From Daucus carota subsp. sativus (Eukaryota > Streptophyta > Magnoliopsida > Apiales > Apiaceae), in contig NC_030385.2 of NCBI RefSeq assembly GCF_001625215.2, forward strand, positions 39,085,598 to 39,149,597: 64,000 nucleotides of DNA, in the 5' to 3' direction. A program made the position numbers and the translations under genes. The notes below the pieces were generated by a model. The model was not told the origin of the DNA. It saw nothing but the letters and a program-made list of their open reading frames with translations, and did not search any database. Each line of letters opens with the position of its first letter. Position 1 is the stretch's first letter. Positions 12,516 through 24,068 of this stretch are shown piece by piece.

Positions 12516-12517
12516 TA

Positions 12518-14422
12518 AACATATATGAATAAAATAGAAAAAATATTGATATTATGTGACCGAGGATGCCATGGACCCTGCTCTCTGTGATACTACGTCA
12601 CTGAGCAACCAAGTGCTTTGAAGGGACAATTTAGCTAACAAATTCTGTTTCTGATTAGAATTCCAATTACAGATAAAAGCTCGTACTATAATGGCTAATA
12701 AAATGGTGTTAAAAATTAAGCATGCGACCCTGGTACATTAATTTCAATATTCGATTTTCAATTTCCTCAATCATGTCTCGTACTAATTTATTAGAAGTGG
12801 AGATCGTCAGATTTCAAGTACAAACTTGACTTTTCAAATGGATAATCAATCATAAATTTGCATGACTTCATACATACTCAGTTTAGTTATGATGTTTGTC
12901 AAATAAAATAATTAAATTAAAAAAATAATCAATCATTTGTTTAATTCTTGTTTAACTTTTCTGTAACATATTTATATTGTATATAACTTGATTATTCAAC
13001 AATCACGAAGTTATGCTTCACCTATTTTTAAATACAAGTCGCCACTAGTTTCTCAAAATTTTATATACAATTTATCAGTATGTCTCATAATTTATTAGGA
13101 CTCATGATGAGGAAGCCTAACAGGTTTCAAAGCACGAAATTGACTTTTCAAATAAACATAAATTTACACCTACGTAAACGACATTGACATATTTTAATTT
13201 GAAATCTCGATAATATACTGACAATTTAGATGAATTAATTATTTATAAAAATATTGATTGTTTACGAAATTATTCTTTACTCGGTGTGCAACTAATATCT
13301 CGAATGTTTATATGCAATATATCGGCAACTACACAGGAATCAGAAATGTGAGCCCTGCGTCGTCTTTTTGTTACTTGTATTGGATTAGTTGTTGTAGATT
13401 GAAGGTGGCTTCTTCTCAGTAATCAAACTTTTGTAGTCAAGTCAATGTTGACTTGCTTGTCGCTTTCAATCTGATTGGAATTGATCGGGTGGTTTCTTTA
13501 TGATTTAAAAAAATAAAAGTTTTATTAAAAACTTTAGATAAATAGTGTACACACTTGCTGAGTATGTTTTTTATTTTAACTTTTTGGTGAGTAAGCTACC
13601 ATCATTATTGGATTTATTTATAAACTTTTCTCGGGGCCCTATTTGATAAGAGGATCGGAGACATGGAAACCCCACCTGCAAAGGAGAAAATGAGCAAAAT
13701 GCGTTGATTTTAAGCGTTTCACACTTGAGTCGGGTAAGATGAACGAGGACACTCCGTCCACAAAATTAATTTTTTATATTTTTCAGTTATTTTAAATTTT
13801 ATAAAATTATATAAATATTTTTAAAAAGTTTAAAATATATAGATATTTTAAAATTTTACTTGATACTTTCTTAAATTTATATTGGGTGTACTCTGAATTC
13901 CTAATTATTTGTTCATAATTGTATTTAGATTTTGCGTGTAAGTTATATTTCTTCCGTCACATAGTAGTATACACGACGTGTAATTTAGTGGAAATATGTA
14001 AGAAAAATAAATAAATTGATAAGACCAATTAAAATATAATGTATAAAAATGAGTGTAGTGGATAAAATGATGAGACCAACTTATATTTAATGTATAAGGG
14101 GAAGAAAATATTGGATATAGTTAAAATTGTATATAAAAAATTCTGTTGTTTTGAAAATATATACAATTGAAAGGTATCCCAAAACTGTATAGAAATAAAT
14201 AAAAAAAAGTAATAACTTCTTTATATTCCAAAAAGGACTTTTGTTTTTGAACGCTAGATTCCAAAAATACCTGGGCAACCAGAACCACATTTTGGTAAAC
14301 TTAGCATGAATTTTTCAAGAGGACCGGACCAGGCCCATAAGGCATAAACGAGCAACCTTTCTATGGGATCCACCGATCCGGGAGTCCTCCACCAGATTTC
14401 GTTCACAGTTCTTTATTTCGAC
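12518..14422. other. AT-rich intergenic sequence, nothing recognised
   Basis: Short AT-rich stretches with no supported gene, RNA gene or element boundary. The small frames are chance frames with no motif. Confidence 0.5.
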
Positions 14423-14469
14423 TCAGAGCAAGTCCAATGGTGAGCTAAAAATAGGTGTCGTTATTGCTA

Positions 14470-14520
14470 CTAGTATTGATGCCCGCGTTGCAGGGCTTTA
14501 AAAATTAAAAAAAATTTAAT
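14470..14520 (-). mobile_element. Helitron 3' terminus (5' end not located)
   Basis: On the minus strand the sequence ends with a GC-rich imperfect hairpin (GCCC...GGGC) followed by ATCAATACTAG, with A/T flanking the CTAG. This matches the CTRR 3' end of Helitrons and resembles the two other Helitron ends in this window (27045 and 39826). A degenerate RPA-like coding remnant follows directly inside it, as expected for plant Helitrons. The 5' end could lie near 17874, where a minus-strand TCTCTATTATA follows an A, but that is weak. Confidence 0.5.
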
Positions 14521-14539
14521 ACATAGAGGAAGTTATACA

Positions 14540-14880
14540 TGGACGAATCATTTTTCATAAAAAGCAACCAGCTTGAAACCGTTGCACACATTAGTTGCCC
14601 ATTACTGTGTACTTCTGTTCCAAATGTTTGTTGTAATGATTTCCATTTTAAATGTGAATGGTCTTCCTGCCAGAAGCTTAAAGCTCTGTGGAAAGTATGT
14701 AGCTGCGGCATCCTGCAGAAAGTGATGATGATTAGCATTTGATGCTCAATTATTGGAGTTCTACAGTCAAAAAGCTTACCTGAGGTATAATCTCTCGAGC
14801 TGTTTTCCCAATTAGGCTTCTCTCTGTCGCGTATCATGATTTGGAGAGAGCTAGTAACATCCGATGCAAGTACAACCAAT
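14540..14880 (-). pseudogene. Degenerate RPA-like (replication protein A OB-fold) coding remnant
   Basis: In minus-strand frames I read FQLVVLASDVTSSLQIMIRD, then SLIGKTAREIIPQ after a frameshift, followed by a GTAAGC donor-like site, and downstream LPQSFKLLAGRPFTFKMEI. The pattern (a strand-rich segment with D.T, then L.GK.A.E, then a KPFTFK-like strand) fits the C-terminal OB domain of RPA70-like proteins carried by plant Helitrons. Frameshifts and stops make it a pseudogene. The family assignment is by pattern only. Confidence 0.42.
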
Positions 14881-15283
14881 TGAAATCTACAGTATTTCCT
14901 ATTATTGTCAAGAGTTTTTAATTGGACGGAAAACCAAAAAACAAAGCAATGACCAAATTGTTTTCTACCCTGATTTCCGGGTATGGAACAATCCTCTGGT
15001 AGCTAGTGAAGTAGTCCATACCATTTATTTCTTAAGTTTCTAAATCTGAGGCGGTGTAGACCTTGATAGACCATTTCTGATTCTCGTCCACTTGTACGAT
15101 GTTGACATGTGCAAGTACCTGTTCCAGATTGACAAAGCAATAAATTTGATTTCAAGTTTTCCTTTGTTTCTGTTAACTTCATGTGACTTCATTACCAACG
15201 ATTGCGCCATAACTAACTTGAAGCTCCATATAACAGTTCTAGATTAATTATTACCCTGATAGCATATTATCATTAAAAACACC

Positions 15284-15400
15284 TCATTGATGCATTTTAT
15301 TATAACGGAAATATAATTTTAGTTCCAACTACTTCTCGGCATCGCCTTCGGCGATACCTCGGTTTCTATTTATTAACACCCACAAATTTATATCTAAATA
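15284..15400. repeat. Direct repeat A1, with internal hairpin
   Basis: About 115 bp nearly repeated at 15904-16020. Both copies hold GGCATCGCCTTCGGCGATACC, whose 6-bp core ATCGCC/GGCGAT forms a hairpin with loop TTC. The function is unknown; a transposon terminus or internal duplication is possible. Confidence 0.6.
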
Positions 15401-15903
15401 ATAAACAATCTAATGAATAAAAAGGATGACAAAAAATCAACGCAACTCTATAATTCTTGTAAAAATTTTATCAAACACTTGATCAATGAACACCTAAGTT
15501 TGATAAAGTAAAACACACACAGCAAGTCAATAACCTATATAATACATAGTAAGCCGACACATTTAAACTGTAGAATAAACTTACACCATAAGCTTCCTAT
15601 GTTGCACCATTAGTCACCTTAACACAATTAGTCCCATTAACAGCATTAGTCCTATCAACTCTATTAACTACTCTATCAACTGCTTCCATTATTATTCCCT
15701 ACATCCAAAATGTACAAAAGATTTTCATAAATAATGTGAGTTATTTAAAACATTAAAACTTGAAAAGTATTATAACATATCATAAATATTAAATATGTAT
15801 AACAGAGCATGTATAAACTTTTAAAATTACATAACATCATGTATATTTCATACTCACGGATGAAAAGAGAAAAATAATGATGCAAGCATCCCAATGCAGA
15901 CCT

Positions 15904-16020
15904 TCAATGATGCATCTTATTATAATGAAAATATAATTTTAGTTCAAACTACTTCTCGGCATCGCCTTCGGCGATACCTCGGCTTCTATTTATTAACACA
16001 CATAAATTCATATTTATATG
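15904..16020. repeat. Direct repeat A2, with internal hairpin
   Basis: Second copy of the repeat at 15284-15400, about 620 bp downstream and in the same orientation. The GC-rich hairpin is unchanged while the AT-rich surroundings have diverged slightly. Confidence 0.6.
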
Positions 16021-16484
16021 ATTTATTACACATACATGATATGAAAATCATTACAAACATACATATTAAAGATCAAATGAATACAAAATAATTTATATCA
16101 AGATAATAATAAAAAAGAATTATGGAAAATATGTATGGTATATTGGTATATTATATCAAAATCATGTTCATCGATGTTGAGTACTCCTGTAAATCACCCA
16201 GATCTCAAAGTGCAATGCAAAATTCATTCACTGAAAAAGCACCAAAATAAAACTCTTTCATCTTAATCCCATAAAAACATCAACCTGTAATTATAGGAAT
16301 TTATTATCAGTGGCTAGTAAAGAATCAATAACTGAAAGTAGATATAAAACCAAATAAAATAAAAATGATAATAAGAAATTAAGAAATATAAATCAATGTT
16401 ATAATTGTAATAACAATATAATCAATCACCTTGTGTGCAAAAAATCATAGTTATTATAAAATCAATTGAAACCTGCAACCTGTA

Positions 16485-17775
16485 ATCAAAACAATTTTAT
16501 CTTTGACAAACCATCAATCAATTGGTGTGCAGTATTCAAACTGTAGTAACATTAGACAAATATTAGAGAAAAGAGCTTATAGTAGTTCGTCTACTAAAAT
16601 AATTATGAAAGATATCAAACTAAAATCATAAAAGAAAATACATAATATATATACCTGAGTTCACGATTCGTGTTAGATCGAAGTTGCACGTTAGGTCTTA
16701 GCAGAAATTCTCAGAGATATTCTCTTTCTCTGCAGAGTTCTTTTGCGCTCTTGCGCTCTTTGGTTTGTAACCTAACATCTAGATTTGAACTTGTCAGGTG
16801 AGTAAAATGATCTAACATAAAATCCTATAGTTAATACATATAATCCTATATGTACACAAATAATCGAAAAACATAAAATCAAATAATGAACCATCACACT
16901 CAATATATCTAAATTTGATGGCTAAAAAGTACTTCAAATATAACGCTTATAAAGAAGATACTTATAAAAAGAATTTGACTACCAACAATACTTTTCGCTG
17001 TGACAAATCATCAAACACTACATTGACTAAATTTAAACTGCAATTGAGATAGAAAGACGTCATTAGAGATTTAAATAATATAAAAGAAGTACTAATCACA
17101 TAGAGAGAAATGGATTGACTCATATACTCAACTTATGCACAATTTACTTCAACCTTTCTGCTTAACACATTTATCAATCTTTTAAGATCAATAATCTCAT
17201 AAGCACATTTATCTAAAATTATAAAAGTAAATGTCCATCATAGTGATTATTATATAAATGGAATAATTGAAGATAACCAATCAATGAATCAAACACAATG
17301 GATGATAAACTAAATCATGTAGTAACACACATAAAATAATACATACAGAAAGATATATCAAACTTTTTCTTTGAGACAAATCATCGAACACTTTTTCTGC
17401 TGAAAACTTAAGACAATATATAATAAATTGTAACGATAAAATTATCAAACCTTTTTTCTCTGGGACAAACCATCGAGCACTTCATCTGCTAGCAACCTAT
17501 GCAAGAATGTAATAAACCGTTAATCATATCGATTACCAACAAAAATTCTCAAGTCCCCTCGTAATCAGACACATCGAGTATGACAAACAACAAAGGTATG
17601 CGCATAATCAGTTAAACCTCCAATCTTCAAATCTCCATAAATATTATCAAATCTTGAAAATTAATAAACATAATATGAAAAAATTAGTGTACCACATATG
17701 AAGAAAATACCTAAAATTGACAACCATACTATCTTTGGGGCAAATTATCCAACACTTTATTAAAGAAAATTTAAC
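16485..17775 (-). repeat. Scattered exon-like cassettes (about 45 bp each), function unknown
   Basis: A short motif recurs on the minus strand near 16500, 16995, 17370, 17460 and 17740. Each cassette reads roughly AGTGTT.GATGATTTGTC.CA.AGAAAA. Most are preceded by an acceptor-like TTGCAG or TTTCAG and followed by GT. Translated, they give close variants of VFDDLSQRK. The spacing is irregular (about 90-490 bp). They could be degenerate exons of a captured or Helitron-borne gene. I do not recognise the protein. Confidence 0.4.
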
Positions 17776-18192
17776 CTGCAAATAAGACGAAGAAACTATT
17801 AGAAAACGAATAGTTGAAATAAAGACTGTACTGAAGAAATACTAAGAATATAAAAGGGAGAAATATAATAGAGATTATGGGTAGGAGGAAGAAGAGAGAA
17901 GGAAGGAGAGCAGAAGAGAGAGATATAAATATCTTATTTTAATTTAAATTCATATGATTTAAATTTGAATTCTCGAAAAGAGCGAGTAAACTTTGCAAAC
18001 TTTCAAGAGAAGCCCGCAGAGGCTTAGCTTCTTCAGGAAGCCTTTGCTTTTCAGTTTGAAAAGAGCTAATAAAGTCCGTTTGTTGTAACTTAAATATAAG
18101 AATTTAATTATAAATAAGAATAAGTTTTTATTTTATGTGTTTAGACTAATAAACCCAGCCAAACACAAAATAATATTGAATTTTTATCGATT

Positions 18193-19440
18193 AATTACAC
18201 AATCAATTTTGAAATATAAAATGCTTGACTTTTAGATCCGCACTTTTAAATCCTTTGGTCGCATAATTAAATTCAAATTTTTAAATAAAAAAATATAATC
18301 AATATTATAATTTTAAAAAAATATAATTTTGAAAATAAAAAATGTGTTAAAAAGTCAAACGGCCTATGTTCCAAATTGGAGAGAATACTAATTAATAATT
18401 TTACGTTTGTATGCATATATTTTTGTCAAAAAAATTAGATTTTGTAATTTTTGTATTTGGAATTTTTGGTTTAGTGGTTATTAAATTTGGATATAAAAAT
18501 ATAAATTATTAATATAATAATAAATTATCTTTTAAAGTGTTTTTCTATATATTTATAATATCGAATTTCAAAAATAAAAATAACTCATTAAAAAATGTAA
18601 AATTTTGAATTTTTCAAATTTCGATTTGTAAATCATAAATTGGCTTATAATTTATTACACAAACGATACAAATAAATGTTTTTTATTAATAAACCCAAAA
18701 GCTGGAATCTATTGATTAATTCTCAATCAATTTTGAAATATAAAATGCTTGACTTTTGGACCCGCACTTCTAAGTTCTTTGTTCGCATAATTAAATTCAA
18801 AATTTAAAATAAAAAAATATAATCAATATTATAATTTGGAAAAATATAATTTTGAAAATAAAGGACTTAAAAAATATGTTAAAAAGTCAAACGGCCTATG
18901 TTCCAAAATGGAGAGAATACTAATTAATAATTTTACGTTTGTATGCATATATTTTTGTCAAAAAAATTAGATTTTGTAATTTTTGTATTTGGAATTTTTG
19001 GTTTAGTGGTTATTAAATTTGGATATAAAAATAATTTATTAATATAATAATAAATTATCTTTTAAAGCGTTTCTCTATATATTTATAATATCAAATTTCA
19101 AAAATAAAAATAACTCATTAAAAAATGTAAAATTTTGAATTTTTCAAATTTCGACTTGTAAATCATAAATTGACTTATAATTTATTACACAAACGATACA
19201 AATATAAAATGCTTGACTTTTGGACCCGCACTTCTAAATCCTTTGATCGCATAATTAAATTCAAAATTTTAAATAAAAAAATATAATCAATATTATAATT
19301 TTAAAAAATATAATTTTAAAAATAAAGAACTTAAAAAATGTGTTAAAAAATCAAACGGCCTATGTTCCAAAATGGAGAGAATACTAATTAATAATTTTAC
19401 GTTTGTATGCTTATATTTTTTTCAAAAAAAATTAGATTTC
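18193..19440. repeat. Three tandem AT-rich repeats (period about 524 and 464 bp)
   Basis: The marker ATGCTTGACTTTT recurs at 18221, 18745 and 19209, and long matching stretches follow each (for example GTCAAACGGCCTATGTTCCA and TTTGGTTTAGTGGTTATTAA). Copy 3 is truncated. The unit starts and ends like the CTCCCTCCGTTTT-type MITE seen at 25142 (GCTTGACTTTT...GTCAAAC), so the array probably grew by duplication of a segment holding a decayed MITE. Confidence 0.7.
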
Positions 19441-20343
19441 ACATTTGTATGCATCTGAAATTAGACCTGACCAAAAAAAAAACGAAATTAGATTTTGCAT
19501 ATATTTTTAAGTAATTTATCTTGAGAAAGCTTGTTGCGAGTTTGAATTATGAAGCTTCCTCTGCAATCTTGCATAAACGCAGTGTGTATCAGCTGTAAAA
19601 ACGTGCTTGAACAGTAAACAAACAATCAAATATCCTGTCTGTGTGAGCACTCTTGGAGCATTAAATGAGCCACATGCCGAAGACAGGTGTCAGATTCAGA
19701 AGCAAGCAAACTCAATGGCAGAAGCTGTAAATATAAGAAGGTTTGAGGGTGGTTTCAAAGCAGGGGCTAACTACTATGCAAAACAGGCAACAGCAACTAT
19801 AATATACATAGATACATAGATACATAGATAATATAACACCAAAAAGTGGTTTTTGGTGCTAAAATAATATCACATCTTCAATGGTTGGTGCTATATCTTG
19901 TGTCAAATTCATATATGTGCATTCATGTACTTGAATAGGTTGAGATATAAATCCATTTTTTATTCATTTCCCTTCATTTTTCTACTTTTTGATGAGGTGG
20001 CAATTATAGCTATTGCTATAGTTTGTGCTAAATATAGCACCAACTATAGCAATATGCTATTTTAGCACCAAGTTTAGCACACCATTGGAGTTGAAATTTT
20101 TTGATTTTGAGCTATAATATAAATATAGCACAAGATATAGCTCACCATTGGACTTGCTCTCAGGGATCCATTCCACCAATAACTATCCAATTTGATCATG
20201 TTCTCGCATGTGCCACGGATGAAGCTTAAAATGCAACAACGTAAACGGCAAAATTGAAAAAGAAAATTACATAACTTATTTTTCAAAAAAATTCATAAGG
20301 ATAAAACTACAAAAGAAAAAAACTTAAGAAGTTAGTAGTTTGC

Positions 20344-22631
20344 TGTAAAATACTGTGATTTTATTTATTTATTTAAATATTTCTATTTAATTAGTATTGT
20401 TATTATGAGTTAGATTTGAGATTTAAAATTTGTTTGTATTTATATAATTAGATATTAGCATTAATTGGAAGCTTCTAGAATTTATTTTGTGTTAGTTATT
20501 TGAATAATAAAATAGAGAGAATTCTTTATTAATGGAAAGAAGCGTAGAAATATTATCGAGAATCGAAATCTTTTTGAGAAGACCTTATATTTGGAAATTC
20601 GTTTATGAGGTGGAGAAAATTGTGACCCAAGTTTGGAACTTCCTATTTACGATTAGGTTTGATGTGCTATATAAGAATCCATTTAGAATCCGAATAAGTC
20701 GTACAACAATTTACGTGGACGGGTATGTTTTCTTTTCTCTTCGATCTTTGCAAGTATATGTTGGTTTGAGATATTGATTTCTTGTTTCTTGTCATGTGTA
20801 TTTGATGTGAATATATATTGTTTGCCTAATTGTTTATGCTGAAATTCGGATATAGTATTTTTTGTGAATCAGTTGGGTTGTAAAAATCGTAGTAAATTGA
20901 AAATTGATCGGATTTTGTTGATTCTGGACATTCTGAAAAGCTCTCTTCGATACCTACAACTTTTGTCTCAGGACTTATTTCGAAATTAGCAGTGTATCTA
21001 TGCTTAAAATGATATTCTTTGTAACCCTTCAGTTCTTAGTCGTGAAACTTTTTCCCATGTTCAAAAATTCACTATAAATTGATCGTATGTCAAAAATTTA
21101 CTCATGATACCAATCTGGAAAGATTGAGATATGATATTTCGTTATCAGTCATACCCATTTGTTGTATAAATTGATTTAATTGTCTAAACTGACTTATAAA
21201 GATTCAGGGCTGTTTATACTTTTCTGCTGAGTTGTTCCGTGTTTAAAAATTCATATCTCTCTCGTTATTTGTCATAAAATTGTGATCTTTACCAATTCTG
21301 AAACCTCTGAGAATGATATTTAAGTGTTTAGTTATAGTCTAGTTGAGATCAGTTTGTTTGCTTCGTCAAAATCTGCTTTGAATGTAAACTGCTCCTGAGT
21401 AAAATTCTGCTCTGTTACTTGAACTTCTAAAATTCATAACTAATTCATTATCTGTCCGTTTATTATGAATCTGGTCATTTTGGAATCCTTGTTGAATGTA
21501 CTTTAATTCTCCAGTTGACTATTTTCTCATATTCAGAAACTATATTTGGTTAAGATTGAGATTTGTAACAGCATGCATTGTCATTTGTCTTGTTCGGTGA
21601 TTGAATTGTGTTAATTGTTATTAGTTGTTAAAGTTTGTATTTTGTTAAGATTTGTTATGTGCCTTGCTCTTTATTGTTTAAGGAGTACTATATGTTAATT
21701 ATGTTTTGTTTATCAATTAAATGTATAGGCTTTGTTCGTGTTATTAATTTCGGATTTTAAGTGTCGACTTTGAGGTAAGTACCTTTTGACTTACTTTTAT
21801 TTTCGAAAGGATATTTTGATTTCGCAAATTTCTGATTTTTGTTATAAGATATAAGAATTTTGTTTCGAAAATTTATAAGATATAAGACATGAGAATCTTT
21901 GAAGACCCAGTCTCTACGTTTCGAACCCGTTCGTAATTTACGCTATAGTTCCGGAACTAGCCTTAGATACCCTTAGTAGGCGCACAAGTGTGCAACTTTA
22001 GATACCTGCTAAGGGCGCGTGATTATTGAACTTTAGATCCCGGTCACTGGGTAAGTGTGGCAAAAGAATAAGAATAAGATCCCGGTCACTGGGAAAGTGT
22101 GGCCGTAGAGCAAGACTGTGGTATTGATAAGATTTTTGTTTCTGTTTCTGCTTCTGTTTTAAATTCTGATTGGTTTTAAAATATAAACTGTGGGTTGGAT
22201 TTTCTTTTACAAGTGTTTTCAAAATTATAATTGTTTTGAGGAACAATGTTTTATAAAAACGCCCACTGATTTCGAGATTAATTGTTAGTCAAATTGTTAC
22301 TTGCTGAGCTGTGTAGCTCATCCGTTTTTCTATATTTCAGGTTCTATCATGTGGAAGGATTTTGAGAATAAGATTGAGGACTTTTGGATTTTATGCTTCG
22401 TGATTATTTGCATTAGTGAATAAAGACTTAGTGTTTATTAAGAATAATTTGATGAATTTATTAGTTATTGGTTTTGGATTATGGAGCTGCGTCTCCAAGT
22501 TTATGACTTTTGATTATTGGGTTTGACCGCTGCTTTGACTTATATATTATTTGAGGATTTTGATTTAAGTAATGATATTATTTATGTCGTGAAATTAGCT
22601 TTTTAATATTCCGAAAATTCGGGATGTTACA
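20344..22631 (+). mobile_element. Solo LTR, 2.3 kb, with intact target duplication
   Basis: Begins TGTAAAATACTG and ends GGGATGTTACA. The terminal bases TGTAA/TTACA are inverted. The perfect 5-bp target duplication TTTGC lies at 20339-20343 and 22632-22636. No internal retroelement domain lies between. Near the 3' end are GCTGAGCTGTGTAGCTCATC and a T-rich stretch ending in CAGGT, plus two copies of GATCCCGGTCACTGGG (22034 and 22078). Such features are common in long LTRs of plant Ty3/gypsy elements. The best reading is a solo LTR left by LTR-LTR recombination. The frames inside it are not genes. Confidence 0.82.
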
Positions 22632-23012
22632 TTTGCTAATTTCCCTAAATATTTTTATATTTCTTTTTGAAAATTTTGTTTCATCCAACATTTTAAATTT
22701 CAATCCCAGTAATATTTTTTTTTAAAGACCTACCCAGTTAAAGAACACTTACATATAAGCCAAGGCGCCGAGCATATATCCGATTGCCATCAAAATTTTA
22801 TGGATAAATGTATATATTAGTAATCCTTTCTCACATTATTTCCGGTCAATTTACAAAATTATTTCTCATCCTCCCGTTAATTCAAAAAAGAGTTTTCTGG
22901 TTAATTCAGAGAAATACTCTATCCATCCTACATGTTTATATTCCGTTTAAATGAAACAAATTCAACTATATTGCCATTTAGCCAATTTTAACTCTATATT
23001 ACATATATTATT

Positions 23013-23384
23013 CAGTGTTACAGAAATCGGAAATCGGACCTAATCGGCTGAGCTACCGATTCAGGGATTAATCGGAAATCGGGGATTAATAGGAAGGATT
23101 AATTGGAGTGAAAATCGGATTTATTTTATTATTACAATATTATTTAATATTTAGTTATTATTATATTAGCTATTTAGTAACTAATAAATATACTATATTC
23201 ATAAACTTTATAATTACTCGTATTTAAAGTAATATAGTGTTTTGATTCTAATAATTTATCGTATATGCTTCAATTAAGAAATATATATAAGGATTAATCG
23301 GATTTTAGAAATCGGATTAGTGGCCGACCTTGCAGGGGATTAATCGGGGAATAATTGGTTAAATCGGGGAGTTTTAGAACACTG
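23013..23384. mobile_element. hAT-type MITE
   Basis: Starts CAGTGTTACAG and ends TTTTAGAACACTG. It is flanked by a perfect 8-bp duplication, ATATTATT, at 23005-23012 and 23385-23392, as expected for hAT. The 372 bp contain many ATCGGA/ATCGGG motifs near both ends, which may act as subterminal repeats. No coding frame. Confidence 0.87.
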
Positions 23385-23420
23385 ATATTATTTATACAAT
23401 TTGGATAAAAAAAATTGATA

Positions 23421-23811
23421 AGAGCATCTCCAAGAGCCTCCTTGCTGACTCCTAAATATAATATAAAAAATGTGGCTCTTGGTAATTTACGACAAAGTTA
23501 AGAGTGTAAACTCCAACAATACTCTCTACATCTCTTCTCTATTTCATATTTTATTCATATATTGGGCTCCACTATAACTATAACAAAAGAGAGAGAAAGA
23601 TGAAGGTGAATTGGAGGTAAGAATTTTTTTATTGTGAAAAAACAAGTTAGGAGCCATGTGGTGGCTCTTAACTTTGAGAAGAGAGGAGAGAGAAACAAGA
23701 GGCTCTTAGTGATTTAAGACCCACTTAAGAGTCTCTTGGAGCAACATTTTTCTTCTCCCTCCTCAAATCTCAAGTTAGGAGCCTAAATGAAGAGTCTCTT
23801 GGAGATGCTCT
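23421..23811. mobile_element. MITE with AGAGCATCTCCAAGAG termini
   Basis: A 16-bp perfect inverted repeat, AGAGCATCTCCAAGAG, bounds 391 bp. Inner sequences (GACTCCTAAAT / CTAAGTTAGGAGCC-like) are also partly inverted. I found no convincing target duplication. It lies about 150 bp upstream of the TATA box of the small gene at 24069, so it may form part of that promoter region. Confidence 0.72.
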
Positions 23812-23962
23812 GAGAAATACTTTGACGGAATATATTTTTTGAATAAATTGCAAAAGCTTTCGAGCACAATTACTTTTTGTCAAAGAAATGCTTGTTACTT
23901 CCGCGAGAAGATTCAACTTAAAAATCCATAGCATCTTGATAATGATAACTGGCCCAAATGGC

Positions 23963-23970
23963 TATAAATA
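23963..23970 (+). promoter_or_regulatory. TATA box of the small gene at 24069
   Basis: TATAAATA lies 106 bp upstream of ATG 24069. It overlaps an upstream in-frame ATG (23958) that would extend the protein by 37 residues. Because a TATA box is not normally transcribed, 24069 is the better start. Confidence 0.6.
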
Positions 23971-24068
23971 CTATGGATATTGCCTTGTCTTCAACACTGC
24001 CCTCACTTGAGCTACTTTTCCAATACACAAATCCTCTCTTATCCAATTCTTCACTTGAATCTACAGAG

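Larger units (their letters stand above)
14426..20159. mobile_element. Terminal-inverted-repeat structure, probably a MITE expanded by nested insertions
   Basis: A perfect 22-bp inverted repeat starting GAGCAAGTCCAATGG lies at 14426-14447 and 20138-20159. TCA stands immediately outside both ends (14423-14425 and 20160-20162). The right-hand interior (about 19840-20137) is MITE-like, with repeated TATAGCACCAA-type motifs. Related interior motifs (CAAAAAGTGATTTTTGGTG) recur near 44020 and 61150. The 5.7-kb length is best explained by later insertions (Helitron debris and tandem repeats), not by one autonomous transposon, since no transposase was seen. Confidence 0.55.

Noticed and set aside
20532-20777. 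81-codon frame
   Set aside because: It lies inside the solo LTR and has no recognisable motif.
23958-24068. Upstream ATG giving a 104-residue protein
   Set aside because: The extra 37 codons overlap the TATA box and are not shared by the paralogue at 9651.
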